From: Streptomyces sp. A1277
GTDB lineage: Bacteria > Actinomycetota > Actinomycetes > Streptomycetales > Streptomycetaceae
Assembly (NCBI RefSeq): GCF_004795015.1
Contig: NZ_SSBI01000006.1
Location: 124,001 to 188,000 of the forward strand
Direction of reading: 5' to 3'
Length of the DNA stretch: 64,000 nt
In this document: piece after piece, positions 34,152 to 42,595 of the stretch
Layout: the number at the start of each line of letters is the position of its first letter
Numbering within the stretch: position 1 is the first letter of the stretch
Notes under the pieces: model-generated
What the model was told of the DNA's origin: nothing
Seen by the model: only the letters and a program-made list of their open reading frames with translations
The model's database searches: none
Made by a program: the position numbers and the translations under genes

Positions 34152-34547
34152 GTGAACGAATTCGTGCAGAGTCTGCGGCTGTGGTTCGCACCGCAGCGCA
34201 TCCGCGACGAGGGCGACACCCCCGACTACCGCTTCTCGCTCGCCAACGAGCGGACCTTCCTCGCCTGGATCCGGACGGCCCTGGCCCTGATCGGCGGGGG
34301 CTTCGCGGTCGACCAGTTCCTGCCGGGGCTGTCCTGGGGGGTGCGCGCGGGACTGGCTCTCGCCCTGCTGGCGGCCGGGGTGCTGTGCGCGCTGCGGGCC
34401 GTCAACCACTGGGTGCGGTGCGAGCGGGCCATGCGGCGCGGCGAGGACCTGCCGGTCTCCCGCTTCCCGACGCTGCTGAGCCTCGCGGTCGCCGTGGTGG
34501 CGGTGGCGATGGTGGTAGTGGTGGTCTTCGGCTGGGAGGGCCGATGA
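34152..34547 (+). CDS. DUF202 (YidH-type) membrane protein
   Basis: A 131-aa protein with GTG start (VNEFVQSLRLWFAPQRIRDEG). The DUF202 signature ANERTFLAWIRTALALIGGGFAVDQF spans residues 31-56 and covers the first helix; two more helices follow (GLALALLAAGVLCALRAV, and LSLAVAVVAVAMVVVVVF). DUF202 proteins are small inner-membrane proteins of unknown function. It overlaps the next DUF202 gene by ATGA, so the two may form a heteromer. Confidence 0.88.
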   Translation: MNEFVQSLRLWFAPQRIRDEGDTPDYRFSLANERTFLAWIRTALALIGGGFAVDQFLPGLSWGVRAGLALALLAAGVLCALRAVNHWVRCERAMRRGEDLPVSRFPTLLSLAVAVVAVAMVVVVVFGWEGR

Positions 34548-34855
34548 CCGCCGAGGAGCGCGACCCGGGTCTCCAGCCCGAGCGGACCCGGCTGGCGTGG
34601 CGGCGTACGACGCTGTCCTGCACGGTGGCGGCGCTGCTGGCCGGCAAGCAGGCGCTGCACGGCGGCGCGTCGGGCGCCGGGATCGTGGCCCTGGCGTTGA
34701 GCGCGCTGGCCTGGCTGGGGTTCCTGTGGGTCGCCAACCGCCGGGTGCAGGCCATGGGCGGCGCCCGCCCGCGCCCGCTGGAGGCCCCGGGAGCGGTGAC
34801 GGCCGCCGCGTGCACGATCGCGCTGGCGGTGTTCGCGGCGGCCATGCTGTTCTGA
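34544..34855 (+). CDS. DUF202-family membrane protein, second of a coupled pair
   Basis: A 103-aa protein, MTAEERDPGLQPERTRLAWRRTTLS, with the DUF202 PERTRLAWRRT motif (residues 12-22) and three predicted helices. It is translationally coupled to the preceding paralogue. The pairing of a longer and shorter DUF202 protein recurs in bacteria (YidH and YidG); the role is not known. Confidence 0.87.
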   Translation: MTAEERDPGLQPERTRLAWRRTTLSCTVAALLAGKQALHGGASGAGIVALALSALAWLGFLWVANRRVQAMGGARPRPLEAPGAVTAAACTIALAVFAAAMLF

Positions 34856-34877
34856 CCCCGGGCGCGCGCGGGGCGCG

Positions 34878-35822
34878 TCAGCTCTCCGGCGTGTCCCAGT
34901 CCACCGTGACGACGATCTTTCCGCGGGTGCGGCCCTCGGCGTTGAGCCGGTGGGCCTCGGCCGTCTCGGCCAGCGGGAAGACCCGGTCCACGTGGACCGA
35001 GACGATGCCCTGTTCGGCCAGCTCCGCCAGATGCGCCAGGTCCTGGGCGTCCGGCCGGACGAAGGCGTACCGGCCGCCGTACGAGAACACCTCGGTGTCC
35101 ACGATGGAGGCCAGCCGCCCTTCGGGGGCGAGCGTCTCGGCGGAGGCGCGCAGGGCCTCGCCGCCCACGGTGTCGAACGCGGCGTCGATCCCGTCGGGAG
35201 CCAGGGCCCGCAGCCGGCCGGCGAGGCCGTCCCCGTACTCCACGGGTTCCGCGCCGAGCCGCCGCAGGTGGTCGTGGTTGCGTTCGCTCGCGGTCCCGAT
35301 GACCCGGCAGCCGGCGTGCCGGGCGAGCTGCACGGCGAGCGAGCCGACGCCTCCCGCCGCCGCGTGGACGAGGACGGTCTCCCCCTCGCGGACGTGCAGG
35401 GTGCGGTGGAGCACCTGGTAGGCGGTGAGGCCGGCCAGGGGCAGGCCCGCCGCCTCCTCGAAGCTCAGGCTGAGCGGTTTGCGCGCGAGGGTGCGCACGG
35501 GGGCGGCGACGTATTCGGCGAAGGTGCCCCGGCCGAGGAAGTCCTCGCGGACGTAGCCGATGACCTCGTCGCCGACCGCGAACTCGTCCACGGCCACCCC
35601 GGGCTGGACGACGACGCCGGAGACGTCCCAGCCGGGGATCACCGGGAAGACCGCGTCCAGGAGGCCGTCCAGGTTGCCTTCCCTGGCCTGCCGGTCGACC
35701 GGGTTCACGGCGGCGGCCCGGACCTTCACCAGGACGGTGTCGGGGCCGACCTTGGGGTCCGGCCGCTCCCCGTACTCCAGGACGCCGTCATCGCCGAATC
35801 TGCTGTAACTGATCGCCTTCAT
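34878..35822 (-). CDS. NADP-dependent zinc-less quinone oxidoreductase (MDR)
   Basis: A 314-aa medium-chain dehydrogenase of the zeta-crystallin/QOR type, start MKAISYSRFGDDGVLEYGER. The VNPVDRQAREG segment and the nucleotide motif AAAGGVGSLAVQLARHAG (about residues 145-162) are typical; zinc-binding Cys are absent. It reduces quinones or enones with NADPH in related enzymes. The C-terminus ends GKIVVTVDWDTPES. It is a single gene between two convergent/divergent neighbours, with no pathway context. Confidence 0.88.
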   Translation of the reverse strand: MKAISYSRFGDDGVLEYGERPDPKVGPDTVLVKVRAAAVNPVDRQAREGNLDGLLDAVFPVIPGWDVSGVVVQPGVAVDEFAVGDEVIGYVREDFLGRGTFAEYVAAPVRTLARKPLSLSFEEAAGLPLAGLTAYQVLHRTLHVREGETVLVHAAAGGVGSLAVQLARHAGCRVIGTASERNHDHLRRLGAEPVEYGDGLAGRLRALAPDGIDAAFDTVGGEALRASAETLAPEGRLASIVDTEVFSYGGRYAFVRPDAQDLAHLAELAEQGIVSVHVDRVFPLAETAEAHRLNAEGRTRGKIVVTVDWDTPES

Positions 35823-35871
35823 GTTCCGACCCTCAAGGCGCGCCGGGGCGTCCGCAACTCGGCCCGGCCCG

Positions 35872-37161
35872 TCACCAGCGCGGGATCGACGGCGTGACCC
35901 ATTCCGGCTCGGCCTTGCGCATCGCGGCGGCGTCGTCGCGTTCGCGCATCGTGCCGTCGTCGTCGCGCCAGCGGCGGTGCAGCGCGGCCAGCCGGTCCCG
36001 GTCCAGTTCGACGCCGAGACCGGGGGCGTCGGAGACGGTGAGGTGGCCGTCCTCGAAGACGTGGCGGGTGGTGATGACGTCCTCGCTCTGCCAGGGGTAG
36101 TGGCTGTCGCAGGCGTAGTCGAGGTTGGGGACGGTGGCCGCGACGTGCGTCATGGCGGCGAGGCTGATCCCGAGGTGGGTGTTGGAGTGCATCGAGAGCC
36201 CGACGCCGTAGGTGCGGCAGATACCGGCCAGCTCACGGGTGCGGTGCAGCCCGCCCCAGTAGTGGTGGTCGGACAGGACGACCTGGACGGCGTCCCGGGC
36301 GAACGCCTCCGGGAGCTCGGCGAGGGTCGTGACGCACATGTTCGTGGCCAGCGGCACATCGGTGCCCGCCGCGACGGCGGCCATCGGCCCGGTGCCGCTC
36401 GCCGGGTCCTCCAGGTATTCGAGTACGTCCTTCAGCTGCTCGGCGACGTACAGCGAGGTCTCCACGGACCAGGCGCCATTGGGGTCCAGCCGCAGCGGGC
36501 GGCCGGGGAACGCCTCGGCGAGCGCGCGGACGGCCGCGATCTCCTGGTCGGGCGGGAAGACGCCGCCCTTGAGCTTGAAGGAGGAGAAGCCGTGGGCACG
36601 GGCGAAGCGCCGGGCCTGGGCGACGACTCCGGCCGGGTCGAGGGCCGCGCCCCAGTCGTCGCGCTCGCCGCCCTCGGGGTGCTCGGCCCAGCGGTAGAAG
36701 AGGTACGCGCTGTACTCGACGCGGTCGCGGACCCTGCCGCCGAGCAGCGCGTGCACCGGCAGCCCGAGGGTCTTGCCGAGCGCGTCCAGGCAGGCCACCT
36801 CGAAGCCGGAGACGACCGAGAGCCGGAGCTTGTCGGAGGTCTGGACGCCCCGCAGCCCGCCCGCGTCGACCCGCTCGTCGGCCGCCCGCGAATCTCCGCA
36901 CACCTCGTCGGCCAGGGCGAACAGCCCGTTCACATCGCTGACCGCCCGTCCGGGCAGGGCGGCGGCGAGGGGCGCCGCGAGTCCGAGGTACTTGCCGTCG
37001 CCGTAGGTCTCCCCGACGCCGGTGACCCCGCCCCGGGTGACGACCTCCACGACCAGCCTCGGGGTGTAGGGCTGGTGGACGCCCTGGGTGTTGAGGAGGG
37101 GCGGGTCGGCTATCAGGATCGGGGTGAGCCGGACGTGGTCGATCAGCAGCGCGGTATCCAT
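35872..37161 (-). CDS. gudD: Glucarate dehydratase (enolase superfamily)
   Basis: A 429-aa enzyme that dehydrates D-glucarate (and usually L-idarate) to 5-keto-4-deoxyglucarate. Motifs seen are SSFKLKGGVFPPDQE (catalytic Lys pair), LRLDPNGAWSVET (first metal Asp), LEYLEDPAS (Glu), LATNMCVTT (Asn, third metal site as in GlucD) and MHSNTHLGISLAAM (base His). The Asn in place of Glu at the third site separates it from the fuconate dehydratase in this window. No Shine-Dalgarno sequence is present: TAGAGT ends six bases before ATG, so the mRNA is probably leaderless. No downstream KDG aldolase or transporter is adjacent. Confidence 0.9.
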   Translation of the reverse strand: MDTALLIDHVRLTPILIADPPLLNTQGVHQPYTPRLVVEVVTRGGVTGVGETYGDGKYLGLAAPLAAALPGRAVSDVNGLFALADEVCGDSRAADERVDAGGLRGVQTSDKLRLSVVSGFEVACLDALGKTLGLPVHALLGGRVRDRVEYSAYLFYRWAEHPEGGERDDWGAALDPAGVVAQARRFARAHGFSSFKLKGGVFPPDQEIAAVRALAEAFPGRPLRLDPNGAWSVETSLYVAEQLKDVLEYLEDPASGTGPMAAVAAGTDVPLATNMCVTTLAELPEAFARDAVQVVLSDHHYWGGLHRTRELAGICRTYGVGLSMHSNTHLGISLAAMTHVAATVPNLDYACDSHYPWQSEDVITTRHVFEDGHLTVSDAPGLGVELDRDRLAALHRRWRDDDGTMRERDDAAAMRKAEPEWVTPSIPRW

Positions 37162-37184
37162 ACGTGAACTCTATTCAGGGATAC
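37154..37184. promoter_or_regulatory. Leaderless promoter and inverted repeat over the glucarate dehydratase start
   Basis: The minus-strand -10 box TAGAGT (37168-37173) lies six bases before the ATG at 37161. GTATCC (37154-37159) and GGATAC (37179-37184) are inverted 6-mers flanking it, so a bound repressor would cover promoter and start codon. Confidence 0.45.
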
Positions 37185-37251
37185 GACCTCGCGCCAGGGG
37201 GCGGACGGCGGCGCGGCCGGAGCCCGCGCGTCCGGTTAAGGGAGTTCACTG

Positions 37252-37269
37252 GACGACATACCGACTGGT
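37252..37269. promoter_or_regulatory. TetR-type operator 1 (acyl-CoA regulon), copy upstream of the phosphotransferase
   Basis: The 18-bp sequence GACGACATACCGACTGGT is present here and, inverted, at 43398-43415 upstream of the SDR gene, with no mismatch. Here the palindrome extends as ATACCGACTGGTCGGCAT, a typical TetR site. It is 46 bases upstream of the phosphotransferase ATG. The likely ligand is the TetR protein encoded at 40292-40885. Confidence 0.85.
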
Positions 37270-37314
37270 CGGCATCATGAGACCGACCGTTCGCCCAGTC
37301 CGGAGGTACGCACG

Positions 37315-38337
37315 ATGAGCCACGCCCACCCGCCAGGTCTCGACCTCGACCGGTTGCGCGGACATCTCGACCGCGAGCGCCCGGGGCTGGTGAACGGACC
37401 GCTCGACGCCCGGGTCGTGGAGGGCGGCCGGTCGAACCTGACGTACGTCGTCACCGACGGCACCAGCCGCTGGGTGGTCCGCCGGCCGCCGCTGGGGCAC
37501 GTACTGGCCACCGCCCACGACATGAAGCGCGAGCACCGGGTGATCAGCGCACTGCACCCGACGGCGGTCCCGGTCCCCGAGCCGGTGCTGCTCTGCGAGG
37601 ACGACACCGTCGTCAGCTCACCGTTCTACGTCATGGAGTACGTGGAGGGCACCCCGTACCGCACGGCGGAGCAGCTGGCCCCGCTCGGTCCCGAGCGCAC
37701 CCGGGCGGCGGTGCTCGCCCTGGTCGACACCCTGGTGGAGCTGCACGCCGTGGACCCGGAAGCCGTCGGGCTCGGCGACTTCGGGCGCCCGGAGGGCTTC
37801 CTCGACCGGCAGCTGCGCCGCTGGGGCAAGCAGCTGGACGCCTCCCGCAACCGCGAGCTGCCCGGCATCGACGCACTGCACGCGGCGCTCGGCCGGGACC
37901 TGCCCGTCTCCCCCGCCCCCACGGTCGTGCACGGCGACTACCGCCTGGACAACGCCCTGATCGGCGCCGACGACGAGATCAAGGCCGTCCTCGACTGGGA
38001 GATGTCGACGCTCGGCGACCCGCTGACCGATCTCGGCCTGCTGGTGATGTACAGCTCCGACCTGGGCCTGCCCGAGTCGCCCGTCTCCACCACCAGCGGC
38101 GCGGCCGGCCACCCCTCCCCCGCCGAGCTGATCGAGCGCTACGCCGCCCGCTCCGGCCGGGACACCTCCGCCATCTCCTGGTACACGGCGTTCGCCTGGT
38201 TCAAGCTCGCCGTGATCCTGGAGGGCATCCACTACCGCTACACGCTGGGCCAGACGGTCGGCAGCGGCTTCGACCGCATCGGCGACCTCGTCCCCGTCTT
38301 CATCGAGCACGGTCTCACCACCCTCCAGGAAGGCTGA
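37315..38337 (+). CDS. Phosphotransferase-family kinase, LvaA/ACAD10-11 kinase-like
   Basis: A 340-aa APH/ChoK-fold kinase (MSHAHPPGLDLDRLRGHLDR), ATG 8 bases after GGAGG. The ATP-binding segment has Lys/Arg in RWVVRRPPLGHVL, the catalytic loop is VVHGDYRLDNALIG and the metal Asp is in AVLDWEMSTLGDPLTD. These residues mark the branch fused to acyl-CoA dehydrogenase in animal ACAD10/ACAD11 and found as LvaA in Pseudomonas. There it phosphorylates the 4-hydroxyl of 4-hydroxyacyl-CoA. The acyl-CoA dehydrogenase gene starts eight bases after this stop, so the two are one operon. Substrate is inferred. Confidence 0.87.
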   Translation: MSHAHPPGLDLDRLRGHLDRERPGLVNGPLDARVVEGGRSNLTYVVTDGTSRWVVRRPPLGHVLATAHDMKREHRVISALHPTAVPVPEPVLLCEDDTVVSSPFYVMEYVEGTPYRTAEQLAPLGPERTRAAVLALVDTLVELHAVDPEAVGLGDFGRPEGFLDRQLRRWGKQLDASRNRELPGIDALHAALGRDLPVSPAPTVVHGDYRLDNALIGADDEIKAVLDWEMSTLGDPLTDLGLLVMYSSDLGLPESPVSTTSGAAGHPSPAELIERYAARSGRDTSAISWYTAFAWFKLAVILEGIHYRYTLGQTVGSGFDRIGDLVPVFIEHGLTTLQEG

Positions 38338-38345
38338 CCGACCCC

Positions 38346-39560
38346 ATGGACTTCGCATTCGACGCCCGTACCGAGGAGCTGCGCGCCCGGCTGCTCGCCT
38401 TCATGGACGAGCACGTCCACCCGGCCGAGCCGGTCGCGGACGAGCAGCGCGCCGAGCTGGACTCGCCCTGGCAGACCCCGCAGGTGGTGGAGGACCTGAA
38501 GGCGGAGGCCCGCAGGCAGGGCCTGTGGAACCTCTTCCTGCCGGGCGCCGGGCACGGCGCCGGGCTGACCAACCTCCAGTACGCCCCGCTGGCGGAGATC
38601 CTGGGCCGCTCCCCGCGCCTGGCGCCGACCGCGACGAACTGCGCCGCGCCGGACACCGGGAACATGGAGGTGCTGGCCGAGTTCGGCACGGACGAGCAGA
38701 AGAAGCAGTGGCTGGAACCGCTGCTGGCCGGCGAGATCCGCTCCGCGTTCGCGATGACGGAGCCGGAGGTCGCCTCCTCGGACGCGACGAACATCGAGAC
38801 CCGGATCATCCGCGACGGGGATGACTATGTGATCAACGGGCGCAAGTGGTACATCTCCGGGGCGATGAACCCGGACTGCGCGATCTTCATCGTGATGGGC
38901 AAGACCGACCCGGACGGCGCGGACATCCGCCGCCAGCAGTCGCAGATCCTCGTCCCCCGCGACACCCCGGGCCTCACGGTGAAGCGCGCCATGCAGGTGT
39001 ACGGCTACGAGGACCACTGGCACGGCGGCCACGCGGAGGTCGTCTTCGACGACGTGCGGGTGCCGGCGGCGAACCTCATCGGCGAGGAGGGCGGCGGTTT
39101 CGCCATCGCCCAGGCCCGGCTGGGCCCCGGCCGCATCCACCACTGCATGCGGCTCATCGGCATGGCGGAGCGCGCCATCGAGCTGATGTGCCGGCGCGCG
39201 GTCTCCCGTACCGCCTTCGGCAAGCCGCTGGCCCAGCAGGGCGTCGTCCAGAACTGGATCGCGGACGCCCGGGTCACCGTCGAGCAGCTGCGGCTGCTGG
39301 TGCTGAAGACGGCCTGGCTGATGGACACGGTCGGCAACCGGGGCGCGCACACCGAGATCCAGTCCATCAAGATCGCCACCCCGCGCGCGGTCGTCGCCAT
39401 CCTCGACCAGGCTGTGCAGCTGCACGGCGCAGGCGGGGTGAGCCAGGACTTCCCGCTGGCCGAACTCTGGGCGTCGGCGCGGACGCTGCGCCTGGCGGAC
39501 GGCCCGGACGAGGTGCACCAGCGGTCGCTGGCCCGGCGGGAGATCAAGCGGTACCTGTAG
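38346..39560 (+). CDS. Acyl-CoA dehydrogenase, ACAD10/11-LvaC-like
   Basis: A 404-aa flavoprotein, MDFAFDARTEELRARLLAFM. Acyl-CoA dehydrogenase landmarks are SAFAMTEPEVASSDATNIE (FAD and substrate contact), KWYISGAMNPDCAIFIVMG, GGFAIAQARLGPGRIHHCMR, RTAFGKPLAQQG and the flavin-site VQLHGAGGVSQDFPLAELW. The ARLGPGRIHHCMR and HHCM stretch is typical of the ACAD10/11 branch rather than of short-chain dehydrogenases. In LvaC the enzyme removes the phosphate from 4-phosphoacyl-CoA and yields 3-hydroxyacyl-CoA. It follows the kinase gene directly. Exact substrate is inferred from the operon. Confidence 0.88.
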   Translation: MDFAFDARTEELRARLLAFMDEHVHPAEPVADEQRAELDSPWQTPQVVEDLKAEARRQGLWNLFLPGAGHGAGLTNLQYAPLAEILGRSPRLAPTATNCAAPDTGNMEVLAEFGTDEQKKQWLEPLLAGEIRSAFAMTEPEVASSDATNIETRIIRDGDDYVINGRKWYISGAMNPDCAIFIVMGKTDPDGADIRRQQSQILVPRDTPGLTVKRAMQVYGYEDHWHGGHAEVVFDDVRVPAANLIGEEGGGFAIAQARLGPGRIHHCMRLIGMAERAIELMCRRAVSRTAFGKPLAQQGVVQNWIADARVTVEQLRLLVLKTAWLMDTVGNRGAHTEIQSIKIATPRAVVAILDQAVQLHGAGGVSQDFPLAELWASARTLRLADGPDEVHQRSLARREIKRYL

Positions 39561-39608
39561 GGAACCGGCTCCGGCGGACCCGTGTCCTTCGGCGGGCCCG
39601 CCGCGCTG

Positions 39609-39770
39609 TCAGTAACCGCCCGACGGCAGGTGATCGGCCAGCGCCAGGCCACGGGCGAAGGCCCGGACGCGGAGCAGGGAGCGGGCGAAGAGGCGGACCG
39701 GGCGGGGGCGGTCGGGGCCGTAGGCCACGGTCCACAGGACGGGGATGCGGGTGGAACCCCGGATGCCCGG
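39609..39770 (-). pseudogene. Possible C-terminal remnant of a minus-strand gene abutting the LysR fragment
   Basis: A minus-strand frame ending at the TGA of 39609-39611 reads LWTVAYGPDRPRPVRLFARS and continues to ADHLPSGGY. It reads like the end of a protein, and a gene divergent from a LysR regulator would lie here. If both are genuine, one deletion removed the 5' parts of both divergent genes. The right limit is approximate and the family is not recognised. A chance open frame is the alternative. Confidence 0.3.
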
Positions 39771-40302
39771 GGTGCAGATCTCGCTGCGCGAGGCGACGAC
39801 GCCGGAGCTGGTGGCGGGGGTGCGCGCCGGTGAGCTGGACCTCGCCCATCTGGCGCCGGACACCACCGGACTGCCCGCGGACATCACCGCGTTCGCGTCC
39901 TGGCGGGAGGACCTGGTGCTGATCACCGCACCCGGACACCGGCTGGCGACGGCCGGGCGCACCCTGATCAGGGACCTCGCCGACGAGCCGTTCGTGGACT
40001 TCCGGGCGGGCACGGGCCTGGAGACGGCGGTGCGCCGGCTGGCCGCGCACTGCGGTCTGGAGCGCCGCATCACCTGTGACGTCACGCAGATCCGGCTGCT
40101 CGTGGACCTCGTGCGGGCGGGCATCGGCGTCGCGATCGTGCCGCGCCGGATCGGCGAGGACGCGGGGCTGCCGTGCGTGGCCATCCGGCAGCCGGAGCCG
40201 GGCCGGAGCGTGCTGCTGGTGGGGCGGGCGCCCCGGCCGCGCAACCCGGCGGCGGAGGCGCTGCTCGGGCGGCTGGGCGGCGAGGACCGCGCTACGGCCT
40301 GA
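39745..40302 (+). pseudogene. LysR-family regulator fragment lacking the DNA-binding domain
   Basis: The readable 185-aa frame is only the C-terminal substrate-binding domain of a LysR regulator: ELVAGVRAGELDLAHLAPDT, WREDLVLITAPGHRLA and VRAGIGVAIVPRRIGED are typical. The N-terminal helix-turn-helix (about 90 residues) is absent, and a stop (TAG at 39721-39723) lies in frame just upstream. No LysR start region can be found in the 180 bases before it in any plus frame. It is therefore a truncated gene, probably a deletion remnant. It overlaps the end of the convergent TetR gene by 11 bases. Confidence 0.8.
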
Positions 40303-40885
40303 GCGCCCGGAGCAGCAGGTCGGCCAGATGGTCGGCGACCTCCTGCGGGGTGAGGGGGCCGTCCGGGCGGTACCAGGTCGACAGGTGGTGGACCGAGCCG
40401 AAGTGGTAGTCCACGATCAGGTCGGCCGGGGTGGCCGTGGAGAACACCCCGCCGTGCTGGCCCTCCTCGACCAGGGCGCGGAAGCGCTCGTGGTAGCGGC
40501 GGCGCTCGCCCCGTACCTGCTTGTTCTTCTCCGGGCTCAGGTGGTGCATGGAGCGGAAGAAGATCGAGGCGTCGTCCAGGTTCTCGATGGTGGTGACGAC
40601 CACGTCGGCCGCCGCGTCGCGCAGCCGCTGCTCGATGGGCGCCTCGGCGTTCGCGAAGGCGTCCAGGCGCTCCTGCTGGAGGCGCAGCACCCGGGCGTAC
40701 ACCTCCTGGAGCAGGTCCTCCTTGGAGCCGAAGTAGTGGTAGAGCGCCCCCTTGGTGACGCCGGCCGCCTCCACGATCTCCTGGACCGAGGTGCGGTCGT
40801 AGCCCTGCTCGGCGAAGAGCCGGGTGGCGGCGGCCAGCAGCCGCTGGGGGACGGGGGTGCCGCTCCCGTCCGTCTCCTTGGCCAT
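40292..40885 (-). CDS. TetR-family repressor of the acyl-CoA regulon
   Basis: A 197-aa TetR regulator (MAKETDGSGTPVPQRLLAAA). The N-terminal helix-turn-helix is in SVQEIVEAAGVTKGALYHYF (about 34-53), with recognition helix KGALYHYFGSKEDLL. The C-terminal helical domain (60-197) is of the type that binds fatty acids or acyl-CoAs in several related regulators; ligand unknown. It is the third gene of the SDR - ligase - tetR operon (51 bases after the ligase) and probably binds the shared 18-bp operator at 37252-37269 and 43398-43415, so it would autoregulate. Confidence 0.9.
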   Translation of the reverse strand: MAKETDGSGTPVPQRLLAAATRLFAEQGYDRTSVQEIVEAAGVTKGALYHYFGSKEDLLQEVYARVLRLQQERLDAFANAEAPIEQRLRDAAADVVVTTIENLDDASIFFRSMHHLSPEKNKQVRGERRRYHERFRALVEEGQHGGVFSTATPADLIVDYHFGSVHHLSTWYRPDGPLTPQEVADHLADLLLRALRP

Positions 40886-40936
40886 AGCCGCCGCCTTCCT
40901 TCCGTTCCGTGGTGGACCGTGCCCGGTGAACCGTTT

Positions 40937-42595
40937 CTAGCGGGGTGAACGCAGTTCCCGCCTGAGGATCTTCCCACTAGCCGTCTTGGGCAGTTCGGCC
41001 AGGATCTCGACTTCGCGCGGGTACTTGTACGCGGCGAGCCGTTCCTTGCAGTACGCGCCCAGTTCGGCGGGGTCGGCCGTGGCGCCGGGGCGCAGGCTGA
41101 CGTAGGCGCGGACCGTCTCGCCCCGGTAGGTGTCGGGCACGCCGACGACGGCCGCCTCGCGCACGGCGGGGTGGGTGTAGAGGACGTCCTCGACCTCGCG
41201 GGGCCAGACCTTGAAGCCGGAGGCGTTGATCATGTCCTTCTTGCGGTCCACGACGTAGAGCCAGCCCTCGCGGTCCATGAAGCCGATGTCGCCGGTGCGC
41301 AGCTCGCCGTCGGGGAAGGCGGCCGCGGTGGCCTCGGGCAGCCGCCAGTAGCCGGAGACGACCTGCGGGCCGCGCACCGCGATCTCGCCCTGCTCGCCGA
41401 AGGGCACGTCCGCGCCGTTCTCGTCGATGATCCGTACGACGGTGTCCGGTCCCGGCACGCCGACCGAGAGGGTGCCGGAGACCGGGTCGACGGGGGCTTC
41501 GCGCTCGGGCGGTACGGAGGCGCAGGGGGCGGTGCACTCGGTGAGGCCGTAGCCGTTGCGTATGTACGGGCCGAGGCCCGCCCGGAACTTCTCCACGAGC
41601 GCGGGCGGCAGCGGCGCCCCGCCGGAGGAGATGACCCGGAAGGACGCGAAGTGCTCGGGCGTGACGCCGGGGGTGGCGGCGAGCGCCATGAAGGCGGTCG
41701 AGGGGCCGACGGTGTACGCGGGGCGGTGCTCGGTGAAGGCGTCTAGGACCACGCCGGGGTGGAAGCGGTAGGCGAGGACGAGGGTGCCCCCGTTGGTGAG
41801 GCAGGCGGCGAGCTGGCAGACCATGCCGGTGATGTGGAAGAGCGGGGCGAGGGCGAAGTAGGCGGCGCCCTCGGGGACGGGGTGGCCGGTGCGCTGGCGT
41901 TCGGCGTTGACCATGATGTTGCCGTGGGAGTTCATGGCGCCCTTGGGGGTGCCGCTGGTCCCGGACGTGTAGCTGATCAGCGCCACGTCGGCGGCGGTGA
42001 GGTCGCGTCCGGCGGGGGCGGCCAGGCCCTGGCGGGCGACGGCGACCAGGTCGTCGGCGTCCGGGGCGGCGGGCAGCCGCTCGAAGTTCAGGACCCGCTC
42101 GTCGTTCTCCGTCTGGAAGTCCAGCTCGCACGCGGTGAGGGCGATCCGGACGCGGGGCGCGGCGGCCGCGGTGTCCCGCAGGTACGCCTCCCAGGCCCGG
42201 TCCGCGCAGATGAGGGCGGTGACCTCGGCGTCCTTGAGGACATGGCCGACCTCGGCGGACTTGTACATCGGGTTGAGCGGGACGACCGTCGCCCCGGCCT
42301 TCCAGGCGCCGAGGAGGGCGAGGACGAACTGCGGGGAGTTCTGGAGCATGATCGCGACCCGGTCGCCGCGCTCCAGGCCCCGGGCGGCGAGGTGGCCGGC
42401 CACGGAGTCGGACAGCTCGTCCGTCTCGCGGTAGCTGAGGCGTCCGTCGAAGTAGGCGAGCGCCGGGTGGTCCGGGGTGCGGCCCACCGAGTCGCGGAAG
42501 GCGTGCACCAGGGTCTCGGCGGGGTGGACGGGGGCCCGCTGGGCCTCGCTGAGCAGCGGGAGCCAGGGCTTCGCCGCGTAGATCGACTCGGTCAT
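40937..42595 (-). CDS. AMP-dependent acyl-CoA ligase (class I adenylate-forming enzyme)
   Basis: A 552-aa adenylate-forming ligase, MTESIYAAKPWLPLLSEAQR. The phosphate loop YTSGTSGTPKGAM, the acyl-binding gate YGLTECTAP, the hinge motif ELRTGDIGFMDREGWLYVVD with DRKKDMINASGFKVWPREVE and the catalytic Lys in PKTASGKILRREL are intact. These are the hallmarks of fatty acyl- or aryl-CoA synthetases. Its start overlaps the SDR stop by ATGA. In the proposed Lva-like pathway it would activate a 4-oxo or 4-hydroxy acid, equivalent to LvaE. Confidence 0.9.
   Translation of the reverse strand: MTESIYAAKPWLPLLSEAQRAPVHPAETLVHAFRDSVGRTPDHPALAYFDGRLSYRETDELSDSVAGHLAARGLERGDRVAIMLQNSPQFVLALLGAWKAGATVVPLNPMYKSAEVGHVLKDAEVTALICADRAWEAYLRDTAAAAPRVRIALTACELDFQTENDERVLNFERLPAAPDADDLVAVARQGLAAPAGRDLTAADVALISYTSGTSGTPKGAMNSHGNIMVNAERQRTGHPVPEGAAYFALAPLFHITGMVCQLAACLTNGGTLVLAYRFHPGVVLDAFTEHRPAYTVGPSTAFMALAATPGVTPEHFASFRVISSGGAPLPPALVEKFRAGLGPYIRNGYGLTECTAPCASVPPEREAPVDPVSGTLSVGVPGPDTVVRIIDENGADVPFGEQGEIAVRGPQVVSGYWRLPEATAAAFPDGELRTGDIGFMDREGWLYVVDRKKDMINASGFKVWPREVEDVLYTHPAVREAAVVGVPDTYRGETVRAYVSLRPGATADPAELGAYCKERLAAYKYPREVEILAELPKTASGKILRRELRSPR

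Noticed and set aside
39582-39833. An 83-codon plus-strand frame between acyl-CoA dehydrogenase and the LysR fragment
   Set aside because: It has low-complexity composition with no ribosome-binding site and does not supply the missing LysR DNA-binding domain in any frame.
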